From contig DAOUBP010000092.1 in assembly GCA_034432655.1 (NCBI GenBank), forward strand, positions 1 through 23,070: a stretch of 23,070 bases of DNA, written 5' to 3'. Origin of the DNA: DAOUBP01 sp034432655 (lineage in GTDB: Bacteria; Chloroflexota; Anaerolineae; CG2-30-64-16). Positions 7,848-14,751 of the stretch are shown here, piece by piece. Position numbers and translations under genes: made by a program. The notes under the pieces were generated by a model. The model made no database searches and had not been told where the DNA came from. It saw only the letters and a list, made by a program, of their open reading frames with translations. Position 1 is the stretch's first letter. Each line of letters opens with the position of its first letter.

Positions 7848-8765
7848 ATGCACCGGATTCGCAACCCGCGTTGGGCCTACGTGCTGGTCAACCTGGCCAC
7901 ACTGCTGTGGGCCGGGAACATGACGTTGGGCCGGGCGCTGCGCGACCAGATCGGGCCGTTCACACTTACTGCGGCGCGCGTCGGCATTGTGGCGGTGTTG
8001 TTCCTCATCCTGGTACACCGTTTGCCGGCCGAGGAGCGACGGCCCGGTCGCGCCTGGCCGTGGCTGTTGGGGATGGCGATCACCGGTGTGGCCGGCTTTC
8101 CGGTGCTCCTCTATCTCGCCTTGCGTTACACCACTGCCAGCAATGCCGCGCTGATTAACGGCACCGGACCTTTGATCACAGCACTGCTGGCGTGCTGGCT
8201 GTTGCACACCGGGCTCACGCGCGGTCAGCTCGCCGGCGCAGTCCTCTCGCTTCTAGGCGTATTGTTGGTGATCGGCGGCAGCGCAGGCGCAGCCCTGAGG
8301 GACTTCAGGCTGAACGCGGGCGATGTCCTCGTGGTGGTCAATGTGATCATGTGGGGCCTGTACTCGATCATGAGCCGGGTCGTCACCCGCGAGCGCTCGG
8401 CTGTGTGGGCTACCGCCTTTTCAACCTGGTATGCGGTGCCGTTGCTGTTGCCCGGTGCCATCCTGGAGTGGCGCCAGACCCCGCCGGTCTTGAGCTGGCA
8501 GCTGCTGCTGGCAGTGCTCTACGTGAGTGTGTTCGCCGCGTTTCTGGCATTTCTGGCGTGGAACGAGGGGGTGCGTCGCGTCGGCCCGGCCGGCGCTATG
8601 GCTTTCTACAACATGCTGCCCGTCTTCGGCACGCTGATGGCCGCGGTCTTCCTGGGCGAGCACCTGGCCCCAAGCCAACTGCTGGGCGGCGCGCTGGTGA
8701 TCGCCGGCGGCCTGCTGGCTGCTCTTTGGAACGGCAAAAAGCGAAATGCCGATCCGCCCGATTGA
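7848..8765 (+). CDS. EamA/DMT-family transporter
   Basis: 305 aa with ten hydrophobic helices in two EamA repeats (about 10-140 and 150-290). Signature stretches include LATLLWAGNMTLGRALRDQI at the N-terminus of repeat one, NAALINGTGPLITALL, and the second-repeat motif RRVGPAGAMAFYNMLPVFGTL followed by LGEHLAPSQLLGGALVIAGG. Proteins of this superfamily move metabolites or amino acids across the cytoplasmic membrane, usually as exporters; the substrate cannot be predicted. The start lies 4 nt after the preceding stop and has no strong SD, consistent with translational coupling. Confidence 0.9.
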   Translation: MHRIRNPRWAYVLVNLATLLWAGNMTLGRALRDQIGPFTLTAARVGIVAVLFLILVHRLPAEERRPGRAWPWLLGMAITGVAGFPVLLYLALRYTTASNAALINGTGPLITALLACWLLHTGLTRGQLAGAVLSLLGVLLVIGGSAGAALRDFRLNAGDVLVVVNVIMWGLYSIMSRVVTRERSAVWATAFSTWYAVPLLLPGAILEWRQTPPVLSWQLLLAVLYVSVFAAFLAFLAWNEGVRRVGPAGAMAFYNMLPVFGTLMAAVFLGEHLAPSQLLGGALVIAGGLLAALWNGKKRNADPPD

Positions 8766-8786
8766 CCCGACGAACATACCCATGCC

Positions 8787-8800
8787 ATTCGCTGATTCGC
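8787..8800. repeat. Short ATTCGCTG repeat
   Basis: ATTCGCTGATTCGC lies in the gap between the transporter and mutM and is identical to a 14-base stretch within the CopA insertion (20322-20335). This could be a dispersed short tandem repeat or chance. Confidence 0.3.
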
Positions 8801-8815
8801 CCGCCTGGAGGTCTA

Positions 8816-9640
8816 ATGCCCGAACTGCCCGATCTCGAAATCATCCGCCGCACCCTGGCCCCGCGCCTGTCCGGGGCCGTCATTACCGGAGTTCGGGTGC
8901 ACCGGCCGATTGTGCTGCGCAATCTGCTGGGCGGTGAGGTCAGCGACCACCTGATCGGCCGCCGCTTCGCAGGCGTCCAGCGCCGCGGCAAGTTCCTGCT
9001 GTTTCCACTGGAGGATGGCCCAATCCTGGTGATCAACCCGATGTTGGCCGGCCGTCTGCGTTACGGCGCGCCTCTAGAGCGCGATCGCGTCCGGGACGTC
9101 TTGATCCTGGCGCTGGCCGATGGCAATGAGCTGCGCTATCATGACGCAGCCGACATGGGCAAGATCTACCTGACCGCTGATCTGGCCCAGGTGCCGACCT
9201 TTGCGGAACTGGGGCCAGACGCCGACGATCCTGGGCTGACCCTGGATGTCTTCCGCGAGCGGCTGCGCAAGCGGCGCGGGGAGATCAAAAGCATTCTGAC
9301 CGATCAAACCTTTGTGGCCGGCATCGGCAACGCGTACGCTGACGAGATCTGCTGGGCCGCTGGCCTGTTCCCGTTCCGCCGCCGGGCCACCCTCACCGAC
9401 GAGCAGATTGCTCGACTCCATCGGGTGATGGGCATTGTGTTGGAAAGAGCCATCGCCACCCTGGCCGAGCGCGTGGGCAACGCCATCGAGGTCGAGGTGC
9501 GCGATTTCCTGGCCGTGCACGGCAAGGCCGGCACGCCCTGTCCCCGTTGCGGCCTGCCCATCAGCCAGGTCACGCGTGATCGCCAGGCGACGCACTTCTG
9601 CCGCACCTGCCAGCCGGGGTTGTTGGTGAAGAACAAATGA
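8816..9640 (+). CDS. mutM: Fpg/Nei-family DNA glycosylase (formamidopyrimidine-DNA glycosylase)
   Basis: 274 aa. The start ATG at 8816 has GGAGGT just upstream and gives the obligatory N-terminus MPELPDLE: the Pro exposed after Met removal is the Schiff-base nucleophile and the next Glu is catalytic. RRGKFLLF carries the conserved Lys. QTFVAGIGNAYADEICW is the helix-two-turn-helix with the conserved Asn, and residues 243-266 form the C-terminal zinc finger (CPRCG...CRTCQ). This bifunctional glycosylase/AP lyase removes oxidised bases such as 8-oxoguanine. The PDLEII N-terminus differs from the usual PEVET and the second half is rather divergent, so a Nei-like or specialised Fpg paralogue is possible. 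It follows the transporter by 50 nt on the same strand. Confidence 0.92.
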   Translation: MPELPDLEIIRRTLAPRLSGAVITGVRVHRPIVLRNLLGGEVSDHLIGRRFAGVQRRGKFLLFPLEDGPILVINPMLAGRLRYGAPLERDRVRDVLILALADGNELRYHDAADMGKIYLTADLAQVPTFAELGPDADDPGLTLDVFRERLRKRRGEIKSILTDQTFVAGIGNAYADEICWAAGLFPFRRRATLTDEQIARLHRVMGIVLERAIATLAERVGNAIEVEVRDFLAVHGKAGTPCPRCGLPISQVTRDRQATHFCRTCQPGLLVKNK

Positions 9641-9674
9641 TGATGGTGGGGATCGCGTGGCACAACAACCTTAC

Positions 9675-9695
9675 AACGGCCTTCCCCCGGCCGTT
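9675..9695. terminator. Hairpin between convergent operons
   Basis: Arms AACGGCC (9675-9681) and GGCCGTT (9689-9695) with a TTCCCCC loop sit between the convergent mutM and SDR genes. Neither side has a T-tract. Position suggests a bidirectional terminator. Confidence 0.45.
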
Positions 9696-9737
9696 CACGC
9701 TGCACCCCACATGTCGCCCATCGTCCGCAAACAGGCT

Positions 9738-10508
9738 CTACTGCGGCCCCGCCTCCAGCACCCGCAGGCCGCCGTCCACCGGCAACAACGCGCCGGTGAT
9801 GTAGCGCGCGGCCGGCGAGGCCAGGAACACGATGGCATCAGCCATCTCGACCGGGTCGCCGAAGCGACCGAAGGGGATGTAGCGCTGGATCTCCTCTTGC
9901 AGTTGGGGATCGGGCAGCGCGTCCAACAGCATCTCGGTGCGGATCAGGCCAGGCGCGACCGCGTTCACCCGGATGCCGTGGGGCGCCAGGTCTAGCGCCA
10001 TGGCCCGGGTCAGGCTCTCCAGCGCGCCTTTGCTGGCTGCATAGGCCGCGCGCGCGGGGATAGTCTGCTGCGCCAGGATTGAGCTGACGTGGATGATGGC
10101 CCCCCTGCCTCGCGCCGCCATCCGCCGGGCCACCTGCTGGCTCAGGTGGAACACACCCCGCACGTTGGTGGCAAACACCCGATCCCACGCCTCCAACGTC
10201 ACCTCCAGAAACGGGGAACGGTCCACCGCGCCGGCGTTGTTGACCAATACTTCGATCGCGCCGATCCCGCCTTCCACCGCCTCCACCATGCGCGCGACCT
10301 CCTCCGGGCTGCCCACATCGGCGCGGAAAGGGGTCGCCCGACCACCGATGGCAGCGATCTGGGCCAGGGTCTCCGCTGCGCCCGCTTCATCGCTCCTGTA
10401 GTTGACAATGACGTGCGCAGCCTCGCGGGCGAATGCCACCGCCGTGGCCCGGCCGATCCCGCGTGACGCGCCGGTGATCAACACGACTTGATGTTGAAAC
10501 AGGGCCAT
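9738..10508 (-). CDS. SDR-family oxidoreductase (FabG-like)
   Basis: 256 aa classical short-chain dehydrogenase/reductase. The nucleotide-binding TGASRGIG lies at 12-19, NNAG at 90-93, the catalytic Ser at 142-143 and Tyr156-x3-Lys160 in YAASK; it ends with LLPVDGG. After the second beta strand the sequence is NYRSD, where Asn/Arg in place of an acidic residue suggests NADP(H). The start ATG has GAGGAGG 5 nt upstream and lies 15 nt after the Mch stop, so it is the last gene of the six-gene operon. Although it resembles 3-oxoacyl-ACP reductase, the setting with a dehydrogenase complex suggests a pathway-specific alcohol/ketone reductase. Substrate not assignable. Confidence 0.92.
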   Translation of the reverse strand: MALFQHQVVLITGASRGIGRATAVAFAREAAHVIVNYRSDEAGAAETLAQIAAIGGRATPFRADVGSPEEVARMVEAVEGGIGAIEVLVNNAGAVDRSPFLEVTLEAWDRVFATNVRGVFHLSQQVARRMAARGRGAIIHVSSILAQQTIPARAAYAASKGALESLTRAMALDLAPHGIRVNAVAPGLIRTEMLLDALPDPQLQEEIQRYIPFGRFGDPVEMADAIVFLASPAARYITGALLPVDGGLRVLEAGPQ

Positions 10509-10523
10509 TTGCGCCTCCTCATG

Positions 10524-11474
10524 TCACCCATAAAACGACCTTACCAGCACCTCTTCGTCGGCTTGGCCGGCCGAAAAGGTGCGGCCCGTGGCCAGATTTG
10601 TGAGGTGCAAGATGGCCGGGGTGTGGACCTCCCTGGGGATCTTGTGAAAATCGAACCCGGCTTCCCGGTAAACCTGCGCAAAAGGCCGTTGCGCCAGCGA
10701 AGAGGCGGCCGTCACGACCTGCGGCGCAAGGGCCGCCAACAGGTCATCGTCGGCTGCCACCGTCAGGCCTACCTCGCTGCCGTAGTAGAGGGCATCGTTG
10801 ATCCGCCCCATGGCGACCAGCTCGTCGTCCACCAGCGGCGCAATGGGCGCGACCGTCCACCCAAAGCGGATGCAGCGCAGATCGAAGCCCGCTAGTGCTA
10901 GCCGATGCATGGCGGTCTCGATCCCGCGCGCGGCCACCTGGATGGCCGAGACCAGGCAAGCGTGTCGCGTCGCCAGGATGTAAAGGTCCCCGGCGCGCAG
11001 GCCACAAGCGCCGGCGATCGCAGCAGCCATCTCGGCCGAGACCGGCCGCGACATCTGCACGGTGATGACTCCCTCGGGGTGGACATCCCGATACCCGCTG
11101 AGCAGGACGTGTTCGTCGGGCGGGTTCCGCAGCGCCCGGGCCGGGCCGGCCAGGATGGGCGAGTCCGGCTCCTCGGTCAGGCGCCAGCCCGCCACCTGGC
11201 ACGCCATGCACGCCACCAGCGGGTGGCTCGTCATCAGGCGGACAGCGGGCAGCCTCCTGCCGCGAAGGTCGAAGCTCTCAAAACTCACCTGGCCCAGGCC
11301 ACCGACCGTGACCAGCGTGAAGAGACGGCCCGCCTCCCAGCTCCCTGGAGCGGCCTGGCCCATGTCAATCAGGGTGCTGCCGTTGGCCAGGCGGCCGACC
11401 GTCACGCCCAGCGCTTCGGGGGCCTCCAGGATGCGGCGGACGATCGCCATGGCGAACGCGTTGACGCTGAACAT
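10524..11474 (-). CDS. mch: Methenyl-tetrahydromethanopterin cyclohydrolase homologue
   Basis: 316 aa, the full usual length of Mch. The family enzyme hydrolyses N5,N10-methenyl-H4MPT to N5-formyl-H4MPT. Recognised blocks include SVNAFAMAIVRRILE, LANGSTLIDMG, PGSWEAGRLFTLVTVGGLG, LPAVRLMTSHPLVACMACQVAGW, GPARAL, VAPIAPLVDDELVAMGRINDALYYG and a C-terminal TNLATGRTFSAGQADEEVL. R183 and E186 in QVAARGIET match, in my recollection, the active-site Arg/Glu of the archaeal enzyme. It has its own SD (GAGGTGA) and starts 7 nt after the E2 stop. No fae, mtd, ftr or fhc gene is in the window, so a full H4MPT pathway is not shown; a related pterin or a repurposed activity is possible. Confidence 0.88.
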   Translation of the reverse strand: MFSVNAFAMAIVRRILEAPEALGVTVGRLANGSTLIDMGQAAPGSWEAGRLFTLVTVGGLGQVSFESFDLRGRRLPAVRLMTSHPLVACMACQVAGWRLTEEPDSPILAGPARALRNPPDEHVLLSGYRDVHPEGVITVQMSRPVSAEMAAAIAGACGLRAGDLYILATRHACLVSAIQVAARGIETAMHRLALAGFDLRCIRFGWTVAPIAPLVDDELVAMGRINDALYYGSEVGLTVAADDDLLAALAPQVVTAASSLAQRPFAQVYREAGFDFHKIPREVHTPAILHLTNLATGRTFSAGQADEEVLVRSFYG

Positions 11475-11481
11475 ACCGGGA

Positions 11482-12186
11482 TCACCTCAGCCGCTCAGGC
11501 GCTGACAGGAGCGCCTGCAAGTCCTCCAGGAAACGGGCAGCGGTTGCGCCGTCAATAAACCGGTGATCAAAGCTGAGGCTGAACCATGCCATCTCCCGGA
11601 CGACGACCGCCCCATCATGCACCACGGGCCGCGGCCGGATCGCGCCGACCAGCAGGATTGCGGCCTCTGGCGGCCTGGGAAGGGGCAGCCCTCCGTCCAC
11701 GCCGTACATGCCCAGGTTGCTCACGGTGAAAGTCCCGCCCTCGATGTCGGCCAGCTTCAGCTTCCCTGCCCGGGCCCGCGCCGCCCGGTCTTCGATCGCC
11801 GCGGCCAGCTCGTCCAACGACAGCCTGTCGGCATGGGGGATCACGACCACCACCAGGCCGTCGGGCACCGCCACCGCCATGCCCAGGTTCACCGGCTCGT
11901 AAGCCAGGATATGGTCCTCGTGCAGCTCTGCGTTCAGCAGCGGATGTCCCGGCAGGGTCCGGACTACGGCAGCCATAATCAGGGTGTTCAGCGAGACAGA
12001 CTTCCCGGTTTCAGCGGCCTGGCGCTGTCGCAGCGCGACCAGGGCATGCACGTCCATCTCACGGCTGATCTGGCTGAGCGCAATGGCGGTGACGCTGGCC
12101 TTCATGCTGCGCACCATGGCCTTGCGCACAATGCCCAGCGGGATCGCCTCCCGCACTGCGATGCCGCGTGGGGACGCGACCATCAC
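11482..12186 (-). CDS. Stand-alone catalytic domain of a 2-oxoacid/acetoin dehydrogenase E2
   Basis: 234 aa from GTG at 12186, or 233 aa from ATG at 12183; GAGGAGG inside the end of the lipoyl gene serves either start. It contains only the acyltransferase (CAT-like) domain, from AIPLGIVRKAMVRSMKAS to the end. The active-site motif is FDHRFIDG, with H208 and D212 as the catalytic His and Asp. There is no lipoyl domain and no peripheral-subunit-binding domain, which a normal E2 carries in one chain before this domain. The lipoyl domain is encoded by the gene immediately upstream, whose stop abuts this start. It would transfer an acyl group from lipoyl-Lys to CoA. No E3 gene follows. Confidence 0.92.
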   Translation of the reverse strand: MMVASPRGIAVREAIPLGIVRKAMVRSMKASVTAIALSQISREMDVHALVALRQRQAAETGKSVSLNTLIMAAVVRTLPGHPLLNAELHEDHILAYEPVNLGMAVAVPDGLVVVVIPHADRLSLDELAAAIEDRAARARAGKLKLADIEGGTFTVSNLGMYGVDGGLPLPRPPEAAILLVGAIRPRPVVHDGAVVVREMAWFSLSFDHRFIDGATAARFLEDLQALLSAPERLR

Positions 12187-12426
12187 TCACGCCTCCTCGA
12201 TCAGGCACAACACGGTGCCCACCGGCACCTCTTCGGTTCCCTCCGGCACCAGGATCTTCGCCAGGATGCCGTCCACCGGCGACTCCAGCTCGTTGGTGAT
12301 CTTCTCGGTCGCGACCTCGGCGATCACCTCGCCCGCAGTAACGCGCTCCCCCTCAGACTTACGCCAGGGCCCCATGGTGCCGTATTCCATGGTCAGGCCC
12401 CATTTCGGCATGATGACTTCAACCAT
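12187..12426 (-). CDS. Stand-alone lipoyl-domain protein
   Basis: 79 aa, exactly one biotinyl/lipoyl domain and nothing else. MPKWGLTMEYGTMGPW and GERVTAGEVIAEVATEKITNELESPVDGIL are the two halves around the hairpin carrying the lipoylation lysine, K42 (sequence EKI). E2-type context favours lipoate over biotin: no MKM biotin motif is present. GAGAGGT lies 7 nt upstream of the ATG. It ends directly at the start of the E2 catalytic gene, so together they equal a split E2 without linker or subunit-binding domain. A 115-nt gap with hairpins separates it from E1-beta. Shorter than glycine-cleavage H protein (about 130 aa). Confidence 0.92.
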   Translation of the reverse strand: MVEVIMPKWGLTMEYGTMGPWRKSEGERVTAGEVIAEVATEKITNELESPVDGILAKILVPEGTEEVPVGTVLCLIEEA

Positions 12427-12456
12427 TCGGTCAACCTCTCAGGTTTGTGATCTGGA

Positions 12457-12484
12457 CTAGAGGCTCTAGCCGGTTTCTCCGGCT
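12457..12484. repeat. Two adjoining palindromes between E1-beta and lipoyl genes
   Basis: CTAGAGGCTCTAG (12457-12469) is a perfect palindrome around one G. It overlaps a hairpin with arms AGCCGG (12468-12473) and CCGGCT (12479-12484). They occupy the only sizeable gap (115 nt) inside the six-gene operon. Read as RNA they could cause processing or attenuation between E1 and the rest. Sequence 12461-12479 resembles the inverted repeat at 7017. Confidence 0.6.
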
Positions 12485-12541
12485 TGTAAGCGGGGCCGGC
12501 CGATGCCAAAGGAATCCCCGCACAACCTTGATCCCGGAAGT

Positions 12542-13522
12542 TCATTTGAACGTCATGACCTTGCGCACGGCGGCGACGACGTCCTCTCTGCCAGGCAAGA
12601 CGATCTTTTCCAGCGGCACCGAGAACGGGATCGGCGTATCCAGCCCGCAGACGCGCAAGATCGGGGCCTTGAGATGGCTGAACGCCTCTTCTGCGACCAC
12701 TGCGGCCACGTCGGAAGCCAGGCTCCCCATCTTCGGCGCTTCGTTGGCTACCACCACGCGATCGGTACGGGCCACTGAATCCAGCACCGTCTCGGTGTCC
12801 CAGGGGCGAAGGGTGCGCAAGTCAATCACCTCGACGGAAATGCCCTCGGCCGCCAGCGCCTCGGCCGCAGCCAGCGCTTCGTGCACCATGCGCATGGTCG
12901 CCACCACGGTCACGTCCCTGCCCGGACGTGGGATGCTCGCCTTGCGCAGCGGCACGGTGTACTTCTCCTCCGGCACTTCGCCCTTGACCCGATAAAGCGC
13001 CTTATGCTCCAGGAAGAGGACGGGGTTATCGTTTTCGATGGAAGCCAGGAGCAGCCCTTTGGCATCGTAAGGACTCGACGGCGCAACGACCACCAGCCCA
13101 GGCACGTTCATGAACCAGCCCTCAACGGACTGCGAATGGTGCGGCCCACCGCCGAAGCCGCCGCCTGTGGCCGCGCGCACCACGATGGGGGCCCGGAACT
13201 GGCCGTCGAACATGTAGTGCATCTTGGCCGCGTTGTTGACCAGTTGATCGTAGCACTCGGTCAGAAAGTCGGCGAACATGATCTCGGCTACGGGACGCAT
13301 GCCCACCATGGCTGCGCCCACCGCTGCGCCGATGAAGCCCGCCTCGGACAGGGGGGTATCGCGCACCCGCTCCTCACCGTACTTGGCCCACAGCCCTTTG
13401 GTCACACCGAAATCACCGCCCATGCGGCCGATGTCCTCGCCCAGCAGGAAAACGCGCTCGTCCGCAGCCAGCGCCAGGTCGAGGGCATTATTCAGCGCTT
13501 GCACCATGGTCATCGTCTTCAT
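12542..13522 (-). CDS. Thiamine-diphosphate dehydrogenase E1 component, beta subunit
   Basis: 326 aa. The start is ATG at 13522, overlapping the E1-alpha stop by 4 nt (ATGA), with GGGAGGT 9 nt upstream. The protein is a standard AcoB/PdhB-type transketolase-like beta subunit: LGEDIGRMGGDFGVTKGL, catalytic Glu60 in TPLSE, GGGFGGGPHHSQSVEGWF, and a C-terminal transketolase domain with EVIDLRTLRPWDTETVLDSV and VCGLDTPIPFS. With E1-alpha it would decarboxylate a 2-oxoacid or cleave acetoin and pass the acyl group to the lipoyl protein. Sequence alone does not separate pyruvate, branched-chain and acetoin substrates, although the overall look is closest to acetoin dehydrogenase. Confidence 0.93.
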   Translation of the reverse strand: MKTMTMVQALNNALDLALAADERVFLLGEDIGRMGGDFGVTKGLWAKYGEERVRDTPLSEAGFIGAAVGAAMVGMRPVAEIMFADFLTECYDQLVNNAAKMHYMFDGQFRAPIVVRAATGGGFGGGPHHSQSVEGWFMNVPGLVVVAPSSPYDAKGLLLASIENDNPVLFLEHKALYRVKGEVPEEKYTVPLRKASIPRPGRDVTVVATMRMVHEALAAAEALAAEGISVEVIDLRTLRPWDTETVLDSVARTDRVVVANEAPKMGSLASDVAAVVAEEAFSHLKAPILRVCGLDTPIPFSVPLEKIVLPGREDVVAAVRKVMTFK

Positions 13523-14514
13523 CGCGTTGCTACCTCCCAACCGACATACACGTTTGTGGTCGCCTTGGCTGGATCGGGCGGTGGGCTGGCCTTGGCGAAC
13601 GCGATCCACGATTCCACCTCGGCGTCCACCTCCTGCTCCAACGCAGCCAGCTCAGCTTCAGAGGCCCAGCCGCGCGCCAGCAGCTTCTCCCGGGCCATCT
13701 TGATCGGGTCATGTTCTTCCCGGTAATAGCGTACCTCTTCGGCCGGTCGGAACTCACCGCTGAAGATGCCCTGCCATCGCCAGGTCTTGTACTCGATAAA
13801 GTAGGGGCCGTTGCCTGCCCGGATGTATGAGACCGCGTCGTGCGTGACCTGGTACGCGGCCTCGATGTCGTTGCCGTCCACCTGCACCGCCGGGATCTTG
13901 TACGGCCGGGCAAAATCCACCAGCTCGGAAGTCGCGTGGCTGTATCCCACAGGGGTCGAGATAGCATAACCGTTGTTGACACAGCAGTAGAGCAGCGGCA
14001 CGCGCCAGACCGCGGCCAGGTTCATGCTCTCGTGCCATTCCCCGCGGCCCGAGGTGCCGTCCCCTACGATGACCGCGGCGATACGGTCGGTCTGTTGCAT
14101 CTTCCAGCCCAGCGCCGCGCCCAGGGCGGTGACCATCATCGAGCCCTCGATGGCGTTGTCGCCGAAGTTGCCCACGCTGGCATCGGCCGAGTGAAGCGAA
14201 CCGCCTTTGCCGGAGCAGACGCCCGTGGCCTTGCCGAACAGTTCGGCCATGATCTTCTCGCCCGGCGTCCCGGCCAGGAAGAGCAACCCGTGGCAGCGGT
14301 GGTCGGGGAAGAAGCAATCGGTGGGACGGAGGTTGGCCGCGATGGCGGCCTGCACGGCCTCCTGGCCAAGGCCGGTGTGTAACATGCCGGGCACGTTCCC
14401 GCGCTTGAACTCGCGCTCCAGGCCGAGCTCGAAAGAGCGAACCTGACACATGTCGCGGTAAAGACGGAGCAATAGCTGTTGGGGATCGCCGACAGCGGGC
14501 GATTGAAGAGCCAT
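13519..14514 (-). CDS. Thiamine-diphosphate dehydrogenase E1 component, alpha subunit
   Basis: 331 aa. The ATG at 14514 is chosen because AGGAGGT lies 8 nt upstream; the frame stays open to an ATG at 14577, but that lies upstream of the predicted transcription start. The ThDP-binding motif runs from GDG (151-153) to NN (180-181). AcoA/PdhA blocks include HTGLGQEAVQAAI, MAELFGKATGVCSGKGGSLH and TWRWQGIFSGE. It lacks the longer regulatory loops of mitochondrial E1. It is the first gene of the operon, read from the promoter at 14549-14577. Pairing with a split E2, an Mch homologue and an SDR suggests a specialised rather than housekeeping complex. Confidence 0.94.
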   Translation of the reverse strand: MALQSPAVGDPQQLLLRLYRDMCQVRSFELGLEREFKRGNVPGMLHTGLGQEAVQAAIAANLRPTDCFFPDHRCHGLLFLAGTPGEKIMAELFGKATGVCSGKGGSLHSADASVGNFGDNAIEGSMMVTALGAALGWKMQQTDRIAAVIVGDGTSGRGEWHESMNLAAVWRVPLLYCCVNNGYAISTPVGYSHATSELVDFARPYKIPAVQVDGNDIEAAYQVTHDAVSYIRAGNGPYFIEYKTWRWQGIFSGEFRPAEEVRYYREEHDPIKMAREKLLARGWASEAELAALEQEVDAEVESWIAFAKASPPPDPAKATTNVYVGWEVATR

Positions 14515-14548
14515 CCGGGAAACCTCCTGCGCTTGGGGATTGGCTGTA

Positions 14549-14577
14549 AGGATACAACAATACGATTTCGTTGTCAA
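14549..14577 (-). promoter_or_regulatory. Promoter of the dehydrogenase/mch operon
   Basis: Minus-strand TTGACA (14577-14572, perfect -35), a 17-bp spacer, then TATCCT (14554-14549, 4/6 to -10). Transcription would start near 14542, about 28 nt before the E1-alpha ATG. The -35 lies in the left half of the inverted repeat 14571-14621. Confidence 0.65.
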
Positions 14578-14621
14578 GTATCAGTTGCGTAATCTGCCAA
14601 TCGTAATTTGATAATTGACAA
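14571..14621. promoter_or_regulatory. Candidate shared operator of the divergent operons
   Basis: TTGTCAAGTATCA (14571-14583) and TGATAATTGACAA (14609-14621) are inverted copies matching at 12 of 13 positions, 25 bp apart. Each half contains the -35 box of one of the two divergent promoters. The stretch is AT-rich compared with its surroundings. The XRE/cupin regulator encoded at 16943 is the obvious candidate binder. Part of the symmetry comes from the two TTGACA boxes themselves, but the match extends well beyond them. Confidence 0.55.
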
Positions 14622-14642
14622 ACAGACAAAACCGGGTAAAAT
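14615..14642 (+). promoter_or_regulatory. Promoter of the amidohydrolase-SDR-regulator operon
   Basis: TTGACA (14615-14620, perfect) and TAAAAT (14637-14642, 5/6) are separated by 16 bp. The start site would be near 14649, leaving a leader of about 100 nt. Confidence 0.7.
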
Positions 14643-14648
14643 TCAGAC

Positions 14649-14747
14649 ATACTGCTCTGAAAACACGGACGCCGGGGCTTGCTCCGGCACGCAGTTACAG
14701 CAGTTGAAACGGAGTGAGCATCCTCAGATGCAAACAGGGCCATTTCG
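14649..14747 (+). promoter_or_regulatory. Structured mRNA leader of the amidohydrolase gene
   Basis: ACTGC (14651-14655) can pair with GCAGT (14691-14695), enclosing a stem GCCGGGG/CTCCGGC (14671-14677 with 14682-14688, one G-U pair) capped by CTTG. Further on, GCAT/ATGC (14718-14721 with 14728-14731, loop CCTCAG less its flanks) would enclose an ATG. No known riboswitch class is recognised. Confidence 0.3.
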
Positions 14748-14751
14748 ATGA
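14728..14751 (+). CDS. Possible 7-codon leader peptide
   Basis: ATG CAA ACA GGG CCA TTT CGA TGA encodes MQTGPFR. GGAGTGAG lies 9 nt upstream, whereas the amidohydrolase ATG (14748) has no SD of its own. The TGA overlaps that ATG as ATGA, the arrangement used for translational coupling. It is very short and could be chance. Confidence 0.25.
   Translation: MQTGPFR

Noticed and set aside
10524..14514. Ordinary housekeeping pyruvate dehydrogenase operon
   Set aside because: No E3 gene, a split E2 lacking the binding domain, and an Mch gene in the same transcript do not fit that description.
14515..14577. Longer E1-alpha start at 14577
   Set aside because: It lies upstream of the predicted transcript start and in the promoter; the ATG at 14514 has AGGAGGT and the expected N-terminus.
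14716..14727. 12-base sequence GAGCATCCTCAG shared with 17738-17749 as a common regulatory site
   Set aside because: Several 12-base matches are expected by chance in a window of this size, and the second copy is not near a promoter.
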